DNA of 64,000 nucleotides, taken from assembly GCF_000373485.1 (NCBI RefSeq), contig NZ_KB891575.1, positions 232,528-296,527 on the forward strand. Direction: 5' to 3'. Under the pieces are notes generated by a model. It was not told the origin of the DNA and ran no database searches. It worked only from the letters and a program-made list of their open reading frames with translations. The stretch is from Dasania marina DSM 21967 (GTDB lineage Bacteria > Pseudomonadota > Gammaproteobacteria > Pseudomonadales > Dasaniaceae). Of this stretch, positions 8,554 through 16,899 are shown one piece after another (positions within the stretch are counted from its first letter, which is position 1; every line of letters starts with the position of its first letter). The translations under genes and the position numbers were made by a program.

Positions 8554-10458
8554 CTATTGGGTTGACAGGGCTATTTTGTTAACCGAACGATTAAACTGCG
8601 ACAATTGATCGGCACTATTTTCATGCTCTTTTGAGCCCTTATAAAATCTCGGCAGCTCAGCAACAAAATCGGTTAACAAACGCTTATCATTGGCCGTTAA
8701 ACCACTACCCTCTAGAGGCCCATCATTTAAGGTTGATAGCGTAGTGCTATTAAGCGAACTTTTTAAAGATAAAATAAATTTGGCATGGGGTGTTATTAAC
8801 GCATTGCCGTGCCAATCGCCCACCACGGTATAATCACGCTGATAGTCGTCAGCAAACAAATTCTGACCAAAACTATAGGTACTCGCTGGCTGCTCATAGC
8901 CTAAAGCCGTTAACAAGGTTGCAGGCACATCTAAATGGCTAGTCATGTAATCAACTACTTGCGCTGCTTTCCCAGGCATATGTATAACCATGGGGACTCG
9001 TATTTGCTCTTGCACAAAAGTAGAGTTATGCCCCCAGCGCCCCTTCTCCATAAACTCTTCACCATGATCGCCGGTAACAATCACTATAGTAGTCTCATAT
9101 AAACCCTGCTCTTTTAAGGCATCGAATACCAGCCCCAAACGACTATCTAAATAATGGCTAGAATTAATATAACGGTTTTTTATTTGCGTGATATTCTTGG
9201 CGATATTCACCGATAAATAATCAAAATCATCGAGATAATCTTTTTCGACAATATCTTGATCGGGGAAATAATAATTGGCATGAGCTGACTCAAAAAACAT
9301 AAAGGCAAAAAATGGCTTATTTTTGGCATTCGACTGCTTGATATAGTGAATCAGATCTGTGGTATTTTTCTTATCCCGCTGCCAACCAAAGCCAGGGCTA
9401 TAATGCTCTTGTAATTGCTCGGGCTTAAAGCGCGTAAATATCGTTTTATCAAACTCGGGGTAAGTAAACCGCGCACTGGTAAATGCTTTTAAGCGATAGT
9501 TATTATTGATCAACACATCCAATAATAAGGGTGATTGTCGCCCATGCAAAATATCAAACCAATAAGAGCCATACAAACCATAAAACTGGCTAAACATGCC
9601 TAAACGCGTGCCATTACCGCCGCTATAATGTGAAATGAAATTGCTATTATGTGCAGCAAAAGCATAAGTATTGGGCATAACCCGGCTATCCAGCATATCG
9701 GAACGTAAAGACTCAGCAGTTAACCACACGATATTCATAGGGTTTTTAACCGGCCCTAACTCTTCTGCCACCAAGCCTGGATAATCAACACTGCCAGCAT
9801 AATCGGCTTTTACCCCTAGCTGATCGTTGCGTCGGCTAAAGCCTAAACGCTCTAACAAATGCCTAGAAGTCACCGGAATATGCCAAGCAACACGTGAAGC
9901 AACCGCCAAATATTCAGCGCCAGAAGCAAATGCCGCCCAAGCATAAACTGACGCTTCAACGGCAAAAATAGCCGTCACCATAACGGCTAACAAGCCCTTC
10001 CTAGAAAGTATTGACTTAAGCCTCTCCACAGGTAAAAATCGCACAGCAACGATATAAAAAACCATTAAGAAAACAAACAGTAAGCATGCTGATCGATAAA
10101 AAGATGCCGACAACCCTAGCGCATCTATACCGCCAGGGGTGGTTAATAAGTTAATCACAAAGCCACCTATGTAAAAATTATACATGGCATGTAACTTATA
10201 ATTTGAAATTAACAGCATGATTATTAACAGCGCTGTCACATGAAGCATATAGGCTATACTTACAGATCGGTAGCGCATATAAGCATACCGCAGTAACAAT
10301 AACGGCAGTATAAAAACCACCGCCTGCCAACAGGCAGCAACTAACATGTACAGCATCGGGCCTAAGCCACTCACTGCCCCTACGGCATAACTTACAATAA
10401 ATAGAAAAGACACTACCCAGACTAAAGCAATAGAACGGCCTACATATGTTTCATGCAT
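8554..10458 (-). CDS. YejM/LtaS-like membrane sulfatase-fold protein
   Basis: This 634-residue protein has about five N-terminal membrane helices (residues ~10-190) followed by a periplasmic alkaline-phosphatase/sulfatase-fold domain. The domain resembles YejM (PbgA): the motif SGGNGTRLGMF, the FYGLYGSYW stretch, and a late TGDHGEEF metal motif. The Thr in GGNGTR, near residue 280, is at the nucleophile position of LtaS enzymes, and early Glu (LTAES) and late Asp-His ligands are present. It therefore looks catalytically competent, unlike E. coli YejM. Likely role: transfer or removal of a phospho- or sulfo-group on an envelope lipid or glycan, or LPS homeostasis. The substrate is unknown. Confidence 0.75.
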   Translation of the reverse strand: MHETYVGRSIALVWVVSFLFIVSYAVGAVSGLGPMLYMLVAACWQAVVFILPLLLLRYAYMRYRSVSIAYMLHVTALLIIMLLISNYKLHAMYNFYIGGFVINLLTTPGGIDALGLSASFYRSACLLFVFLMVFYIVAVRFLPVERLKSILSRKGLLAVMVTAIFAVEASVYAWAAFASGAEYLAVASRVAWHIPVTSRHLLERLGFSRRNDQLGVKADYAGSVDYPGLVAEELGPVKNPMNIVWLTAESLRSDMLDSRVMPNTYAFAAHNSNFISHYSGGNGTRLGMFSQFYGLYGSYWFDILHGRQSPLLLDVLINNNYRLKAFTSARFTYPEFDKTIFTRFKPEQLQEHYSPGFGWQRDKKNTTDLIHYIKQSNAKNKPFFAFMFFESAHANYYFPDQDIVEKDYLDDFDYLSVNIAKNITQIKNRYINSSHYLDSRLGLVFDALKEQGLYETTIVIVTGDHGEEFMEKGRWGHNSTFVQEQIRVPMVIHMPGKAAQVVDYMTSHLDVPATLLTALGYEQPASTYSFGQNLFADDYQRDYTVVGDWHGNALITPHAKFILSLKSSLNSTTLSTLNDGPLEGSGLTANDKRLLTDFVAELPRFYKGSKEHENSADQLSQFNRSVNKIALSTQ

Positions 10459-10509
10459 AAATCATATCACCCAACACTGATAGTAAATGTAGTACCAGTA
10501 TGGGCTAGC

Positions 10510-10532
10510 AGCCTTAAGGAAAACTTAAGGCT
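10510..10532. promoter_or_regulatory. inverted repeat AGCCTTAAG-N5-CTTAAGGCT upstream of the sulfatase gene
   Basis: A perfect 9-bp inverted repeat with a 5-base loop lies about 50 bases upstream of the ATG at 10458. No T-run follows on either strand, so it is more likely an operator or an mRNA leader hairpin than a terminator. It contains the CCTTAAGG octamer also seen at 8476. Confidence 0.35.
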
Positions 10533-10606
10533 GTGGATAATCTTTAATTACCTCACTCTAATAAACAACGCGCTAAGTTTGACATTGGCTATATCGCTTT
10601 AAAACA

Positions 10607-11221
10607 CTACTTTTCTAGCTTTAACGCTAGCAATGCACCACTAATCACCCGGTAAGCCGACTTGAGTAACATCAACGCCAATAAAACTGCGATTATGCTA
10701 TCAGGATAACCGGAATCAAAAAACCACACCGCCGCTGCTGCAAACAGCACTGATAAATTAGAGGCTATGTCATTGCGCGAGCATTCAAATACCGAGCTCA
10801 TATTGATATCTTCATGACGGTGCCGCCACAGTAAGAACAGGCAGAAACCATTAGCCAGTAAACCGGCCACACTAAATAAACCCATCACCTCATAAGAGGG
10901 CAGTACCGGGTTAAAGGTTTTATACACCACTTGGGCCAGCACAAAACAGGCCGCGAGAAAAATTAACCCCCCTTTAAACAAAGCCGCTTTCGCCTTGGCC
11001 TTGGTGCCACGGCTAATCACATAAAGACTAATGCCGTAAGTGAGAGCATCACCAAAGCTATCTAAGCTGTCGGACAGCAAAGCCGTAGACTGGCCATAAA
11101 ATGCAGCAGCGACTATAGCGACAAACATTAAGGCGTTTATCCACAACACTTTGACTAAAGTGCCGCGCTGCTGCGCCAGTAAGCCTTCGGCTACGCAGCT
11201 ATTTTCGCAACATGAACCCAT
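10607..11221 (-). CDS. cation diffusion facilitator-like transporter
   Basis: This 204-residue protein has about six membrane helices and resembles the transmembrane part of CDF (cation efflux) proteins. The helix-2 metal site region reads LLSDSLDSFGDAL, with Asp residues at CDF-like spacing, and the helix-5 site reads SRNDIASN. It lacks the cytoplasmic C-terminal domain of full CDF proteins (~300 residues). The N-terminus is Cys-rich (GSCCENSC, residues 2-9) and could bind a soft metal. It lies 148 bases upstream of the sulfatase gene on the same strand. The transported ion is not determined. Confidence 0.75.
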   Translation of the reverse strand: MGSCCENSCVAEGLLAQQRGTLVKVLWINALMFVAIVAAAFYGQSTALLSDSLDSFGDALTYGISLYVISRGTKAKAKAALFKGGLIFLAACFVLAQVVYKTFNPVLPSYEVMGLFSVAGLLANGFCLFLLWRHRHEDINMSSVFECSRNDIASNLSVLFAAAAVWFFDSGYPDSIIAVLLALMLLKSAYRVISGALLALKLEK

Positions 11222-11314
11222 TACCTACTCCTAGCCGCCAAGGCCAATTAAAACGTAATTTATAAACGCGTCTTTATAAACACACGATAGAGGCCATATT
11301 TATAATCTGCAAAC

Positions 11315-11332
11315 GGCTAGTATATGCTAGCC
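11315..11332 (-). terminator. hairpin over the thiamine operon stop codon (weak terminator candidate)
   Basis: The six-base stem GGCTAG/CTAGCC with loop TATATG overlaps the TAG stop of the phosphotransferase gene. It ends the operon but has no following U-tract, so a canonical intrinsic terminator is doubtful. Confidence 0.3.
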
Positions 11333-12184
11333 AGCGAACTCTATGGACGACATTAATTTTTGTAATAATGTATTTACAAACTCTTGTTTGGCTTGTTTTT
11401 GTAACAACCACCACAGCCATTCCATATAACGAACCTGTTGCTTTGCTTGCTGTAACTTCTGTTCGTTAATGTTGCCACTATAACTATGGAGAAACCACTG
11501 CTCATCTTGCTGGCTAAGCTGCTGGTTAAGTATTACCGTTGCCAAGTCAAAATAGGGATCACCTAAAGCTGAATACTCCCAATCAATTAAATGCAGGCCG
11601 CTGTCGCTCAATAGTACATTCTCTGCCACCAAATCATTATGGCAAAGCACTGGCACCGTTATTGAGGGTAATTGTCTAAAGTAGTCTTGCAAGCACTGCT
11701 GATGGCTTAGCAAGTCATTAGATACCGCTAACTGCTCTGCCGACTGCCAATAGCGCTCGGCCTTATCGGCAACAATCAAGCTGGGCAGATCTCCAGTTAC
11801 AGAAATAGCGTGCAACGTTTGTAAGTTCTGCGCTAATTGCTGTAATTTATCGGCTCGAGACTTTGTCGAATAGTAAAATAAATCCGCTTCCACATAGTGC
11901 GTTATAGAATAATTTTTATCGGGGCATAAATAAACCGGTGCTGGCGATAGCCCGTGCTGAGCCGCTAGGCAGGCAATGGTATATTCTGCCTCACGATTAA
12001 TATTGAGCTGTTGAGTTTGCGCCGAGAACAACCTCAATACATAGCGCTGGCCAGCTAGCTCCAGCAGAAAGGATTGATTGGTTAAACCGCCCTCTAACTG
12101 ACGCAGCAACTGCGGCTTAGCCGATGTAGCCAAACCCCAGTTGCGGTATTGTTGTAATAGATGATTTATGCAGTTGCTGGGCAC
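11327..12184 (-). CDS. aminoglycoside/choline-kinase-like phosphotransferase, probable thiamine kinase
   Basis: This 285-residue kinase of the APH/choline kinase fold has the catalytic loop CHNDLVAENVLL and the metal-binding DWEY motif (LIDWEYSALGDPYFD) at about residues 185-215. It is the last gene of a TPP-riboswitch operon and overlaps the PnuC-like transporter by 19 bases. PnuT transporters trap thiamine by phosphorylation inside the cell, so this is very likely a ThiK-like thiamine kinase. A choline or ethanolamine substrate is the alternative. The assignment rests on context plus fold, not on a substrate-specific motif. Confidence 0.7.
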   Translation of the reverse strand: MPSNCINHLLQQYRNWGLATSAKPQLLRQLEGGLTNQSFLLELAGQRYVLRLFSAQTQQLNINREAEYTIACLAAQHGLSPAPVYLCPDKNYSITHYVEADLFYYSTKSRADKLQQLAQNLQTLHAISVTGDLPSLIVADKAERYWQSAEQLAVSNDLLSHQQCLQDYFRQLPSITVPVLCHNDLVAENVLLSDSGLHLIDWEYSALGDPYFDLATVILNQQLSQQDEQWFLHSYSGNINEQKLQQAKQQVRYMEWLWWLLQKQAKQEFVNTLLQKLMSSIEFAG

Positions 12185-12792
12185 AGGTCTTGCTCATCGC
12201 GGTATATGGCCCGCCATTGTACATAACCTATTACCACTATCACCACATAGATTGCCATTAATAAAGCGGTAAGGTAGAGACCCCTATCCACATATAAATA
12301 GGCAGCGACACTGTCTATGACTATCCAATACAACCAGTTTTCCAATACTTTTTTTGCCACCATATAGGTGGTAACGACGGCACCCCAGGTGGTAAAAGAG
12401 TCTAAGAAAGGCCAGGCCGCATCGGTATTCTCTTGCAATAACCAACCCGACATAACAGATAACCACACCGTGCTAGCAATCACCGCACTATGGGTTTGCC
12501 AGCTCCAGCAACTGATAGGTAACTCAGCCTTACCGCTTCCCGTTTTGCGCTGCCACTGATACCAACCATATACTGCCATGGCCATATAATAGACTTGCAG
12601 TGCCGAATCCATCAGCAGGCTAACATCCCAAAACAGCACGGTGTAAATCGCCGTGCTGCCTAGAGCGGCATACCAACAACTGATTTTTTCTTTCATCGCC
12701 AACAACAAATAGGCCACGCCCAGCAACACCCCCGCCAACTCCCATAGCGACATAGCCTGCCAGGCAGCTAATATTGCATCACTAAAGTCCAT
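12166..12792 (-). CDS. pnuT: PnuC-family vitamin transporter, probable thiamine transporter PnuT
   Basis: This 208-residue membrane protein has about seven helices and PnuC-family signatures: the YMAMAVYGWYQW segment near residue 70-80 and the WLYWIVIDSVAAYLY segment in the second half. PnuC homologues import nicotinamide riboside, riboflavin or thiamine by facilitated diffusion. The TPP riboswitch, the thiamine-binding-like gene upstream and the kinase downstream point to thiamine. The start codon overlaps the preceding stop (TAATG), which indicates coupled translation. Confidence 0.8.
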   Translation of the reverse strand: MDFSDAILAAWQAMSLWELAGVLLGVAYLLLAMKEKISCWYAALGSTAIYTVLFWDVSLLMDSALQVYYMAMAVYGWYQWQRKTGSGKAELPISCWSWQTHSAVIASTVWLSVMSGWLLQENTDAAWPFLDSFTTWGAVVTTYMVAKKVLENWLYWIVIDSVAAYLYVDRGLYLTALLMAIYVVIVVIGYVQWRAIYRDEQDLCPATA

Positions 12793-13046
12793 TACAAGGC
12801 CTCATAGCCAGGAATAAATTTAGCGACAAACACCCCCATGCCAAACTCCTCACGGTGGGCCTTCATAACGACCTTTAAAATATCCATCACTCTGTCGTAC
12901 TCGCCCATCACTATGGTCGCAGTGGGAAAGGTTTGCACCTGCACGTCACCGTGTTGATTGAGGCGGGCGATAAAACTATCGATGGGAGGAATAAAATTTT
13001 CGTTGTTGGGGTAAAGACTAATTTCTGCTGTAAGCATCATGGACAT
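12792..13046 (-). CDS. thiamine-binding/YkoF-like domain protein
   Basis: This small protein (about 84 residues from the ATG at 13046) reads AEISLYPNN at its start and VMGEYDRVMDILK in the middle, like the MTH1187/YkoF thiamine-binding domain family. That family has ferredoxin-like domains that bind HMP or thiamine. An AAGG lies just upstream of the clustered ATGs at 13046, 13040 and 13037; the exact start is uncertain among these. It sits between the TonB receptor and PnuT in the thiamine operon. Likely role: cytoplasmic thiamine or precursor binding. It is probably not secreted, since no signal peptide is seen. Confidence 0.7.
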   Translation of the reverse strand: MSMMLTAEISLYPNNENFIPPIDSFIARLNQHGDVQVQTFPTATIVMGEYDRVMDILKVVMKAHREEFGMGVFVAKFIPGYEAL

Positions 13047-13061
13047 GTACCTTAGTAGTGA

Positions 13062-13085
13062 GTCATGCCGGCCTAAAGCCGGCAT
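13062..13085. repeat. REP-like palindrome GTCATGCCGGC...GCCGGCAT
   Basis: An intercistronic perfect 8-bp stem (ATGCCGGC/GCCGGCAT, loop of five) lies between the TonB receptor stop and the YkoF-like gene. The same element in inverse orientation occurs at 34079-34100, so it is a dispersed repeat. In the mRNA it could act as a processing or stabilising hairpin. Confidence 0.5.
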
Positions 13086-13112
13086 CTATTTAAAAAATAA
13101 AGTAATCAGTGA

Positions 13113-15176
13113 TTAAAAGTTATAGCGACCAGAAACGCCTATTATTCTGGGTTCGCTTAATTGCGTATAGGTATCGCTAGCATAGAAATTTTGCGGATCG
13201 TTACCAAAGCCACTAAAGCCGCGAACAGCGTAATCTTCATCGGTTAAATTACGCGCCCACAACGAAAGACTCCAACTATCTACAGCGTAGTTAAGCCTGG
13301 CATTAATCAAATCGTAATTACCTGAACGGGCATTATGGCTATCAGAAAAATAAAAGGCATCTTTACCCTCGGCTTCAACTCGAATACTTAACGCATTAGT
13401 GATCTCATACTGAGCCGCCACTGAATACTGGTAGTTAGGCGCATGGGCCTGATCTCGCCCAGAAACAGACAAAGTATCGTCCTCAATATTCGTTTCCAAC
13501 CAGCCCAGCGCCGTTGATAACTGTAACTGCTCTGTAGCCTGGTAAACCGCCTCGAACTCCAATCCGTAGTTATTACCCTCACCGGCATTCGCTATAAAGT
13601 CGGTAAACTCTGTGCTGCCATCGTTGCGAGGCGCTGAAAATGAGGCTTTGACTTGTTGGTCTTTACGCTCGGTGTAAAATAAGGCCAGCCGAGTTTGCAA
13701 ACGATTATTCAATAACGAGTGCTTGGCACCCAGCTCATAAGCCCATTGATACTCGGTATCAAAATCTCTATCTTGGGCGGTTAGCGTGCCATCAGTATTC
13801 ACACCACCCGCCTTATAACCTCTGGCTATGCTGGCGTAAACCATGGCGTTATCACTATAGGCATAATCCATAACCACCCTACCGCCATATAAGGTTTCAT
13901 CACTATCAATATCTAAAGCATAGACATCTTTATACTCAGCCTGCCAATCTTCAACACGCAAACCGACAGTTAACGTTAACTGTTGTGTTAGCGCTGTAGC
14001 TGTTTCTGCAAAAATAGCCTGGCTAGTGGTATCAAAGTCGCTGGTAAAGTTACTGCTTAAATAGGTGTAAGCTCTATCCAGCGTTTCACTTTGATCTCGT
14101 ACATAAACCCCTAGCAACCACTCGGTACTGTTATTAAAAATTTTGCCGGTCTCGCCAGACAATAAACGAAACTCTAGGCTACCCGAGTCACGATCACGCA
14201 GGTAATTATCAAATGAGGAGTATTCCCAGCCAGCGCAGGGCGTGCCATCACATAAACCTACATAGCTCCAGTCTTCGTCATAGCCATATTCTATATCGCT
14301 GTTTGAATAACTAGCGATAATTTCTGACTTTAACGCGCTAGAAATAACCCAGTCAGCATTGATAGCGATAGCGTTAGTTTCCTGCTTATCGTGACCAGGC
14401 TGATCGGCAATACTGTTGCGAGAATTATCAAAGGTAAATACATCGTAGCCATTATCGATATCGGCCCTGAACAAGCTCACATCTATACTGAGATCACTAC
14501 TGGCTATCCAACGCAACTTGGCTCTGGCGGTTAACTCATCAAAATTATTAGTGTCTTTTTTATTTAAATACACATTATCCATGTAACCATCGGATTGATG
14601 TTGTTGCACCGCCACACGATATAACAGCTCATCGCTGATAGGGCCACCAACGGCAGCACCTAGTGAGTAAGTATCGTACTCCGCCACGGTTGCTTCTATG
14701 TAGCCGTTTAATGTTTCACTGGGAGCTTGCGACTGAATAGCAATCATGCCAGCCAAGGCATTAGCGCCATAGCGTGTACCCTGTGGGCCGCGCAAAATTT
14801 CTACCTGCTCAACATCAAACAGGGTGCCGACAGTACCTATACCCGTAAAATCGACACCGTCGATAATAACGCCCACCGATGGATTGATAGGCTCGATAAA
14901 TTGCGAGCGCTCACCGATACCACGTATTTGAAAATAACGCGCACGCGAGCTACCGCTAGCAAAATTAACATTGGGAGCCATAGCCAACAATTGTTCTAAG
15001 TGCTGAGCATGGCGCTGCTGTATAAGCTCTGCCGAAAAAACACTGGCGCTTACAGGCGCTTGTTGCAGAGTGGTGTCGCGAAAATCCGAGCTAACAACCA
15101 CGGTTTCTATTGACGTATTAGCGTGAGCGGTAGCACTGATAGACAGCGCCAATAAAGATTTACAAAGAGTTTTCAT
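13113..15176 (-). CDS. TonB-dependent outer membrane receptor, probable thiamine receptor
   Basis: This 687-residue TonB-dependent receptor has a signal peptide (~1-19), a plug domain (~25-150, with the QIRGIGER and VEILRGPQGTRYG motifs) and a 22-strand type beta-barrel ending in YNF. It is the first gene after a TPP riboswitch, so its expected ligand is thiamine or a phosphorylated or precursor form, taken up across the outer membrane with TonB energy. The protein family alone does not give the ligand. Downstream genes supply the inner-membrane transporter and kinase. Confidence 0.88.
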   Translation of the reverse strand: MKTLCKSLLALSISATAHANTSIETVVVSSDFRDTTLQQAPVSASVFSAELIQQRHAQHLEQLLAMAPNVNFASGSSRARYFQIRGIGERSQFIEPINPSVGVIIDGVDFTGIGTVGTLFDVEQVEILRGPQGTRYGANALAGMIAIQSQAPSETLNGYIEATVAEYDTYSLGAAVGGPISDELLYRVAVQQHQSDGYMDNVYLNKKDTNNFDELTARAKLRWIASSDLSIDVSLFRADIDNGYDVFTFDNSRNSIADQPGHDKQETNAIAINADWVISSALKSEIIASYSNSDIEYGYDEDWSYVGLCDGTPCAGWEYSSFDNYLRDRDSGSLEFRLLSGETGKIFNNSTEWLLGVYVRDQSETLDRAYTYLSSNFTSDFDTTSQAIFAETATALTQQLTLTVGLRVEDWQAEYKDVYALDIDSDETLYGGRVVMDYAYSDNAMVYASIARGYKAGGVNTDGTLTAQDRDFDTEYQWAYELGAKHSLLNNRLQTRLALFYTERKDQQVKASFSAPRNDGSTEFTDFIANAGEGNNYGLEFEAVYQATEQLQLSTALGWLETNIEDDTLSVSGRDQAHAPNYQYSVAAQYEITNALSIRVEAEGKDAFYFSDSHNARSGNYDLINARLNYAVDSWSLSLWARNLTDEDYAVRGFSGFGNDPQNFYASDTYTQLSEPRIIGVSGRYNF

Positions 15177-15180
15177 AATT

Positions 15181-15205
15181 GGTCTCTAAAAAAACATAAG
15201 AGACC
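15181..15205 (-). promoter_or_regulatory. hairpin at the ribosome-binding region of the riboswitch-controlled receptor gene
   Basis: On the minus strand GGTCTCT and AGAGACC (7-bp perfect stem, loop of 11 including seven T) end five bases before the ATG at 15176. The 3' arm contains AGAG, the only Shine-Dalgarno-like sequence. It may be the expression platform that hides the ribosome site when TPP is bound. Confidence 0.5.
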
Positions 15206-15261
15206 CGGAAACGGACGTGCAGAAGGGTAACGTGTGCAAACAATGGCCATAGCCACTGCTT

Positions 15262-15366
15262 ACTTCCCATCCCTACGCCGGTATTAACCGGATCAGGTTC
15301 AAGGGGTTCGTAAACGTCTCAGGCCAACTTTTAACTCGTGATCAAAAAAGGCCACCCCCAGGGTGT
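15262..15366 (-). ncRNA. TPP riboswitch (THI element)
   Basis: The minus strand carries the hallmark TPP aptamer pieces in order: CCCTGGGGGT, GGCC, a variable P3 arm, GGCCTGAGA, ACCCCTTGAACCTGATC, CGGTTAATACCG and GCGTAGGGA. P1 (CCCT/AGGG), P2 (GGGGGT/ACCCC) and P3 (GGCC/GGCC) can all pair. It is 86 bases upstream of a TonB receptor start in a thiamine uptake operon, fitting its role of turning expression off when TPP is plentiful. The boundaries are approximate. Confidence 0.95.
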
Positions 15367-15409
15367 AGTGCTGAGCAAGTAACAGTTGGTACCAGCCGCA
15401 GCGCGAGCT

Positions 15410-15436
15410 ATTATAGCCTAATAGTTTTAAAAGCAA
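15410..15436 (-). promoter_or_regulatory. sigma70-like promoter for the TPP riboswitch operon
   Basis: On the minus strand TTGCTT (15431-15436) and TATAAT (15410-15415) are separated by 15 bases, or 16 if TTTGCT is taken as the -35. This would start transcription near 15402, shortly before the aptamer. The short spacer lowers certainty. Confidence 0.5.
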
Positions 15437-15494
15437 AGATTTACCGCTGCTTGCCGATACATAATTCACCCCCTTGCACCTACGGAGATACAGA

Positions 15495-16697
15495 TTGTCT
15501 GTTAGACCCAGCCAAATACAACGCTTAAATGTACGCGATTTACAAATGGGCATGAGCGTCGTGGAGCTAGACCGGCCTTGGCTAGAGTCGCCCTTTACCG
15601 TACACGGTTTTAAAATCAAAACCCAACGCGAGCTCAGCCAACTGCAAGCGCTGTGTCGCTACGTTTATGTGGTCAATAAAAAGCCTAGGCCTATAGATCC
15701 GGTAGGCAAGCAGCTGGTACGCCATAAATACCGTAACACCCTCACCTTTGAACACGCCCTGCCCCAAGCCAAAAGCGCGCACCGGCAAGCCAAAAGTATT
15801 ATTAAAGGGTTTTTTAAAAATATGCGCGCGGGCCGCAGCTTTGACGCCACCGTCGCCAAAAAAGCGGTGCAGCAATGTGTGGCTGCGGTTATTGCCAACC
15901 AAGAGGCCATGATTTGGCTGGGGCTATTAAAAGAGGTGGATGAATACACCGCCGAGCACAGCCTCAATGTCGCCGTATACGCCATTACCCTAGGCAGGGC
16001 CGAAGGCTTATCACCTGCCGATTTAGAAATATTGGGGCTGTGCGGCATGCTGCACGATATAGGCAAGGCCAAGGTGCCACTGGATGTATTAAATAAAGAG
16101 GGCGCACTTAGCGACACCGAATTTGCCCTACTCAAAAAACACACCAGCCATGGCCATGACATGTTAATGAGCAAACATGACATACCGGAAATTGCCGCCG
16201 AGGTTGCCCACAGCCATCACGAGCGCCTCAACGGCCGCGGCTACCCACGGCAGCTGCACGGCGATAAAATCTCCTATTTCAGCCGCATCGTCGCTATCGC
16301 CGACGCCTACGATGCCATTACCAGCAAACGCATATACAGCCCCGCCAAAACCGCCCTAGAGGGCCTGCGCATATTATTAGGCGCACAGGGCAGTCATTTT
16401 GATGCCAACTTAGTCAACAAATTTATCGCCACTCTGGGCATATACCCCGCCGGCAGCGTAGCTGAACTCAGCACTGGCGAAGCCGCCTTGGTCATGCCCA
16501 CACCTCAAGCCAACAATGACAAACCACGCGTATTAGTGATACGCGACAGCGACAAGCAACCCTGCCCCAAGCGCCAGCTAGACCTAAGCCAAAACCCCAA
16601 AGACGATAACGGCGAGGTCATTACCATTAGGCACCTACTCTCCAACGGCTCATTTGGCATAGACTTGGCGCATTATCACGACAAGATTACGGAATAA
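15495..16697 (+). CDS. HD-GYP domain cyclic-di-GMP phosphodiesterase with DUF3391 N-terminus
   Basis: The product is about 400 residues. The N-terminal ~130 residues match the DUF3391 type (DLQMGMSVVELDRPWL), followed by an HD-GYP domain with His155, His187-Asp188 (MLHDIGK) and HHERLNGRGYP at 241-251. These are the metal and signature residues, so it should hydrolyse cyclic-di-GMP. The start is TTG at 15495, because GGAG lies seven bases before it. An earlier TTG at 15474 has no ribosome site and adds seven residues. It is divergent from the thiamine operon and probably monocistronic. Confidence 0.9.
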   Translation: MSVRPSQIQRLNVRDLQMGMSVVELDRPWLESPFTVHGFKIKTQRELSQLQALCRYVYVVNKKPRPIDPVGKQLVRHKYRNTLTFEHALPQAKSAHRQAKSIIKGFFKNMRAGRSFDATVAKKAVQQCVAAVIANQEAMIWLGLLKEVDEYTAEHSLNVAVYAITLGRAEGLSPADLEILGLCGMLHDIGKAKVPLDVLNKEGALSDTEFALLKKHTSHGHDMLMSKHDIPEIAAEVAHSHHERLNGRGYPRQLHGDKISYFSRIVAIADAYDAITSKRIYSPAKTALEGLRILLGAQGSHFDANLVNKFIATLGIYPAGSVAELSTGEAALVMPTPQANNDKPRVLVIRDSDKQPCPKRQLDLSQNPKDDNGEVITIRHLLSNGSFGIDLAHYHDKITE

Positions 16698-16712
16698 GCT
16701 GACCTTGTCAGC

Positions 16713-16786
16713 AGCTACAAGCAGCAAGCCTCAAGCTATAAGCCAACCCTCTTGAAGCTTGAAGCTTGCAGCTTGCCACTTATAGC
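16713..16786. repeat. 7-base periodic repeat array, AGCNNCA family, inverted pair
   Basis: Five heptads (16713-16747: AGCTACA, AGCAGCA, AGCCTCA, AGCTATA, AGCCAAC) are followed after four bases by five heptads of the complementary type (16752-16786: TTGAAGC twice, TTGCAGC, TTGCCAC, TTATAGC). The two arms can pair as an imperfect hairpin. It lies between the HD-GYP gene end and tex, and is part of the window-wide heptad family. Confidence 0.75.
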
Positions 16787-16899
16787 TGCCCCTTCCCCCT
16801 AGCACTTTTTTTTTACCGCAACAAGCTGCCCAGCGCCCTATGAATTCTGCATAATGCGCCTTTATTCTCCATGCCTAATAACAGAGCGTCAGTATCCTC

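Noticed and set aside
13388..13588. Frames within the TonB receptor and other genes on alternate frames or strands
   Set aside because: They overlap strongly supported genes throughout, lack ribosome sites and show no family features.
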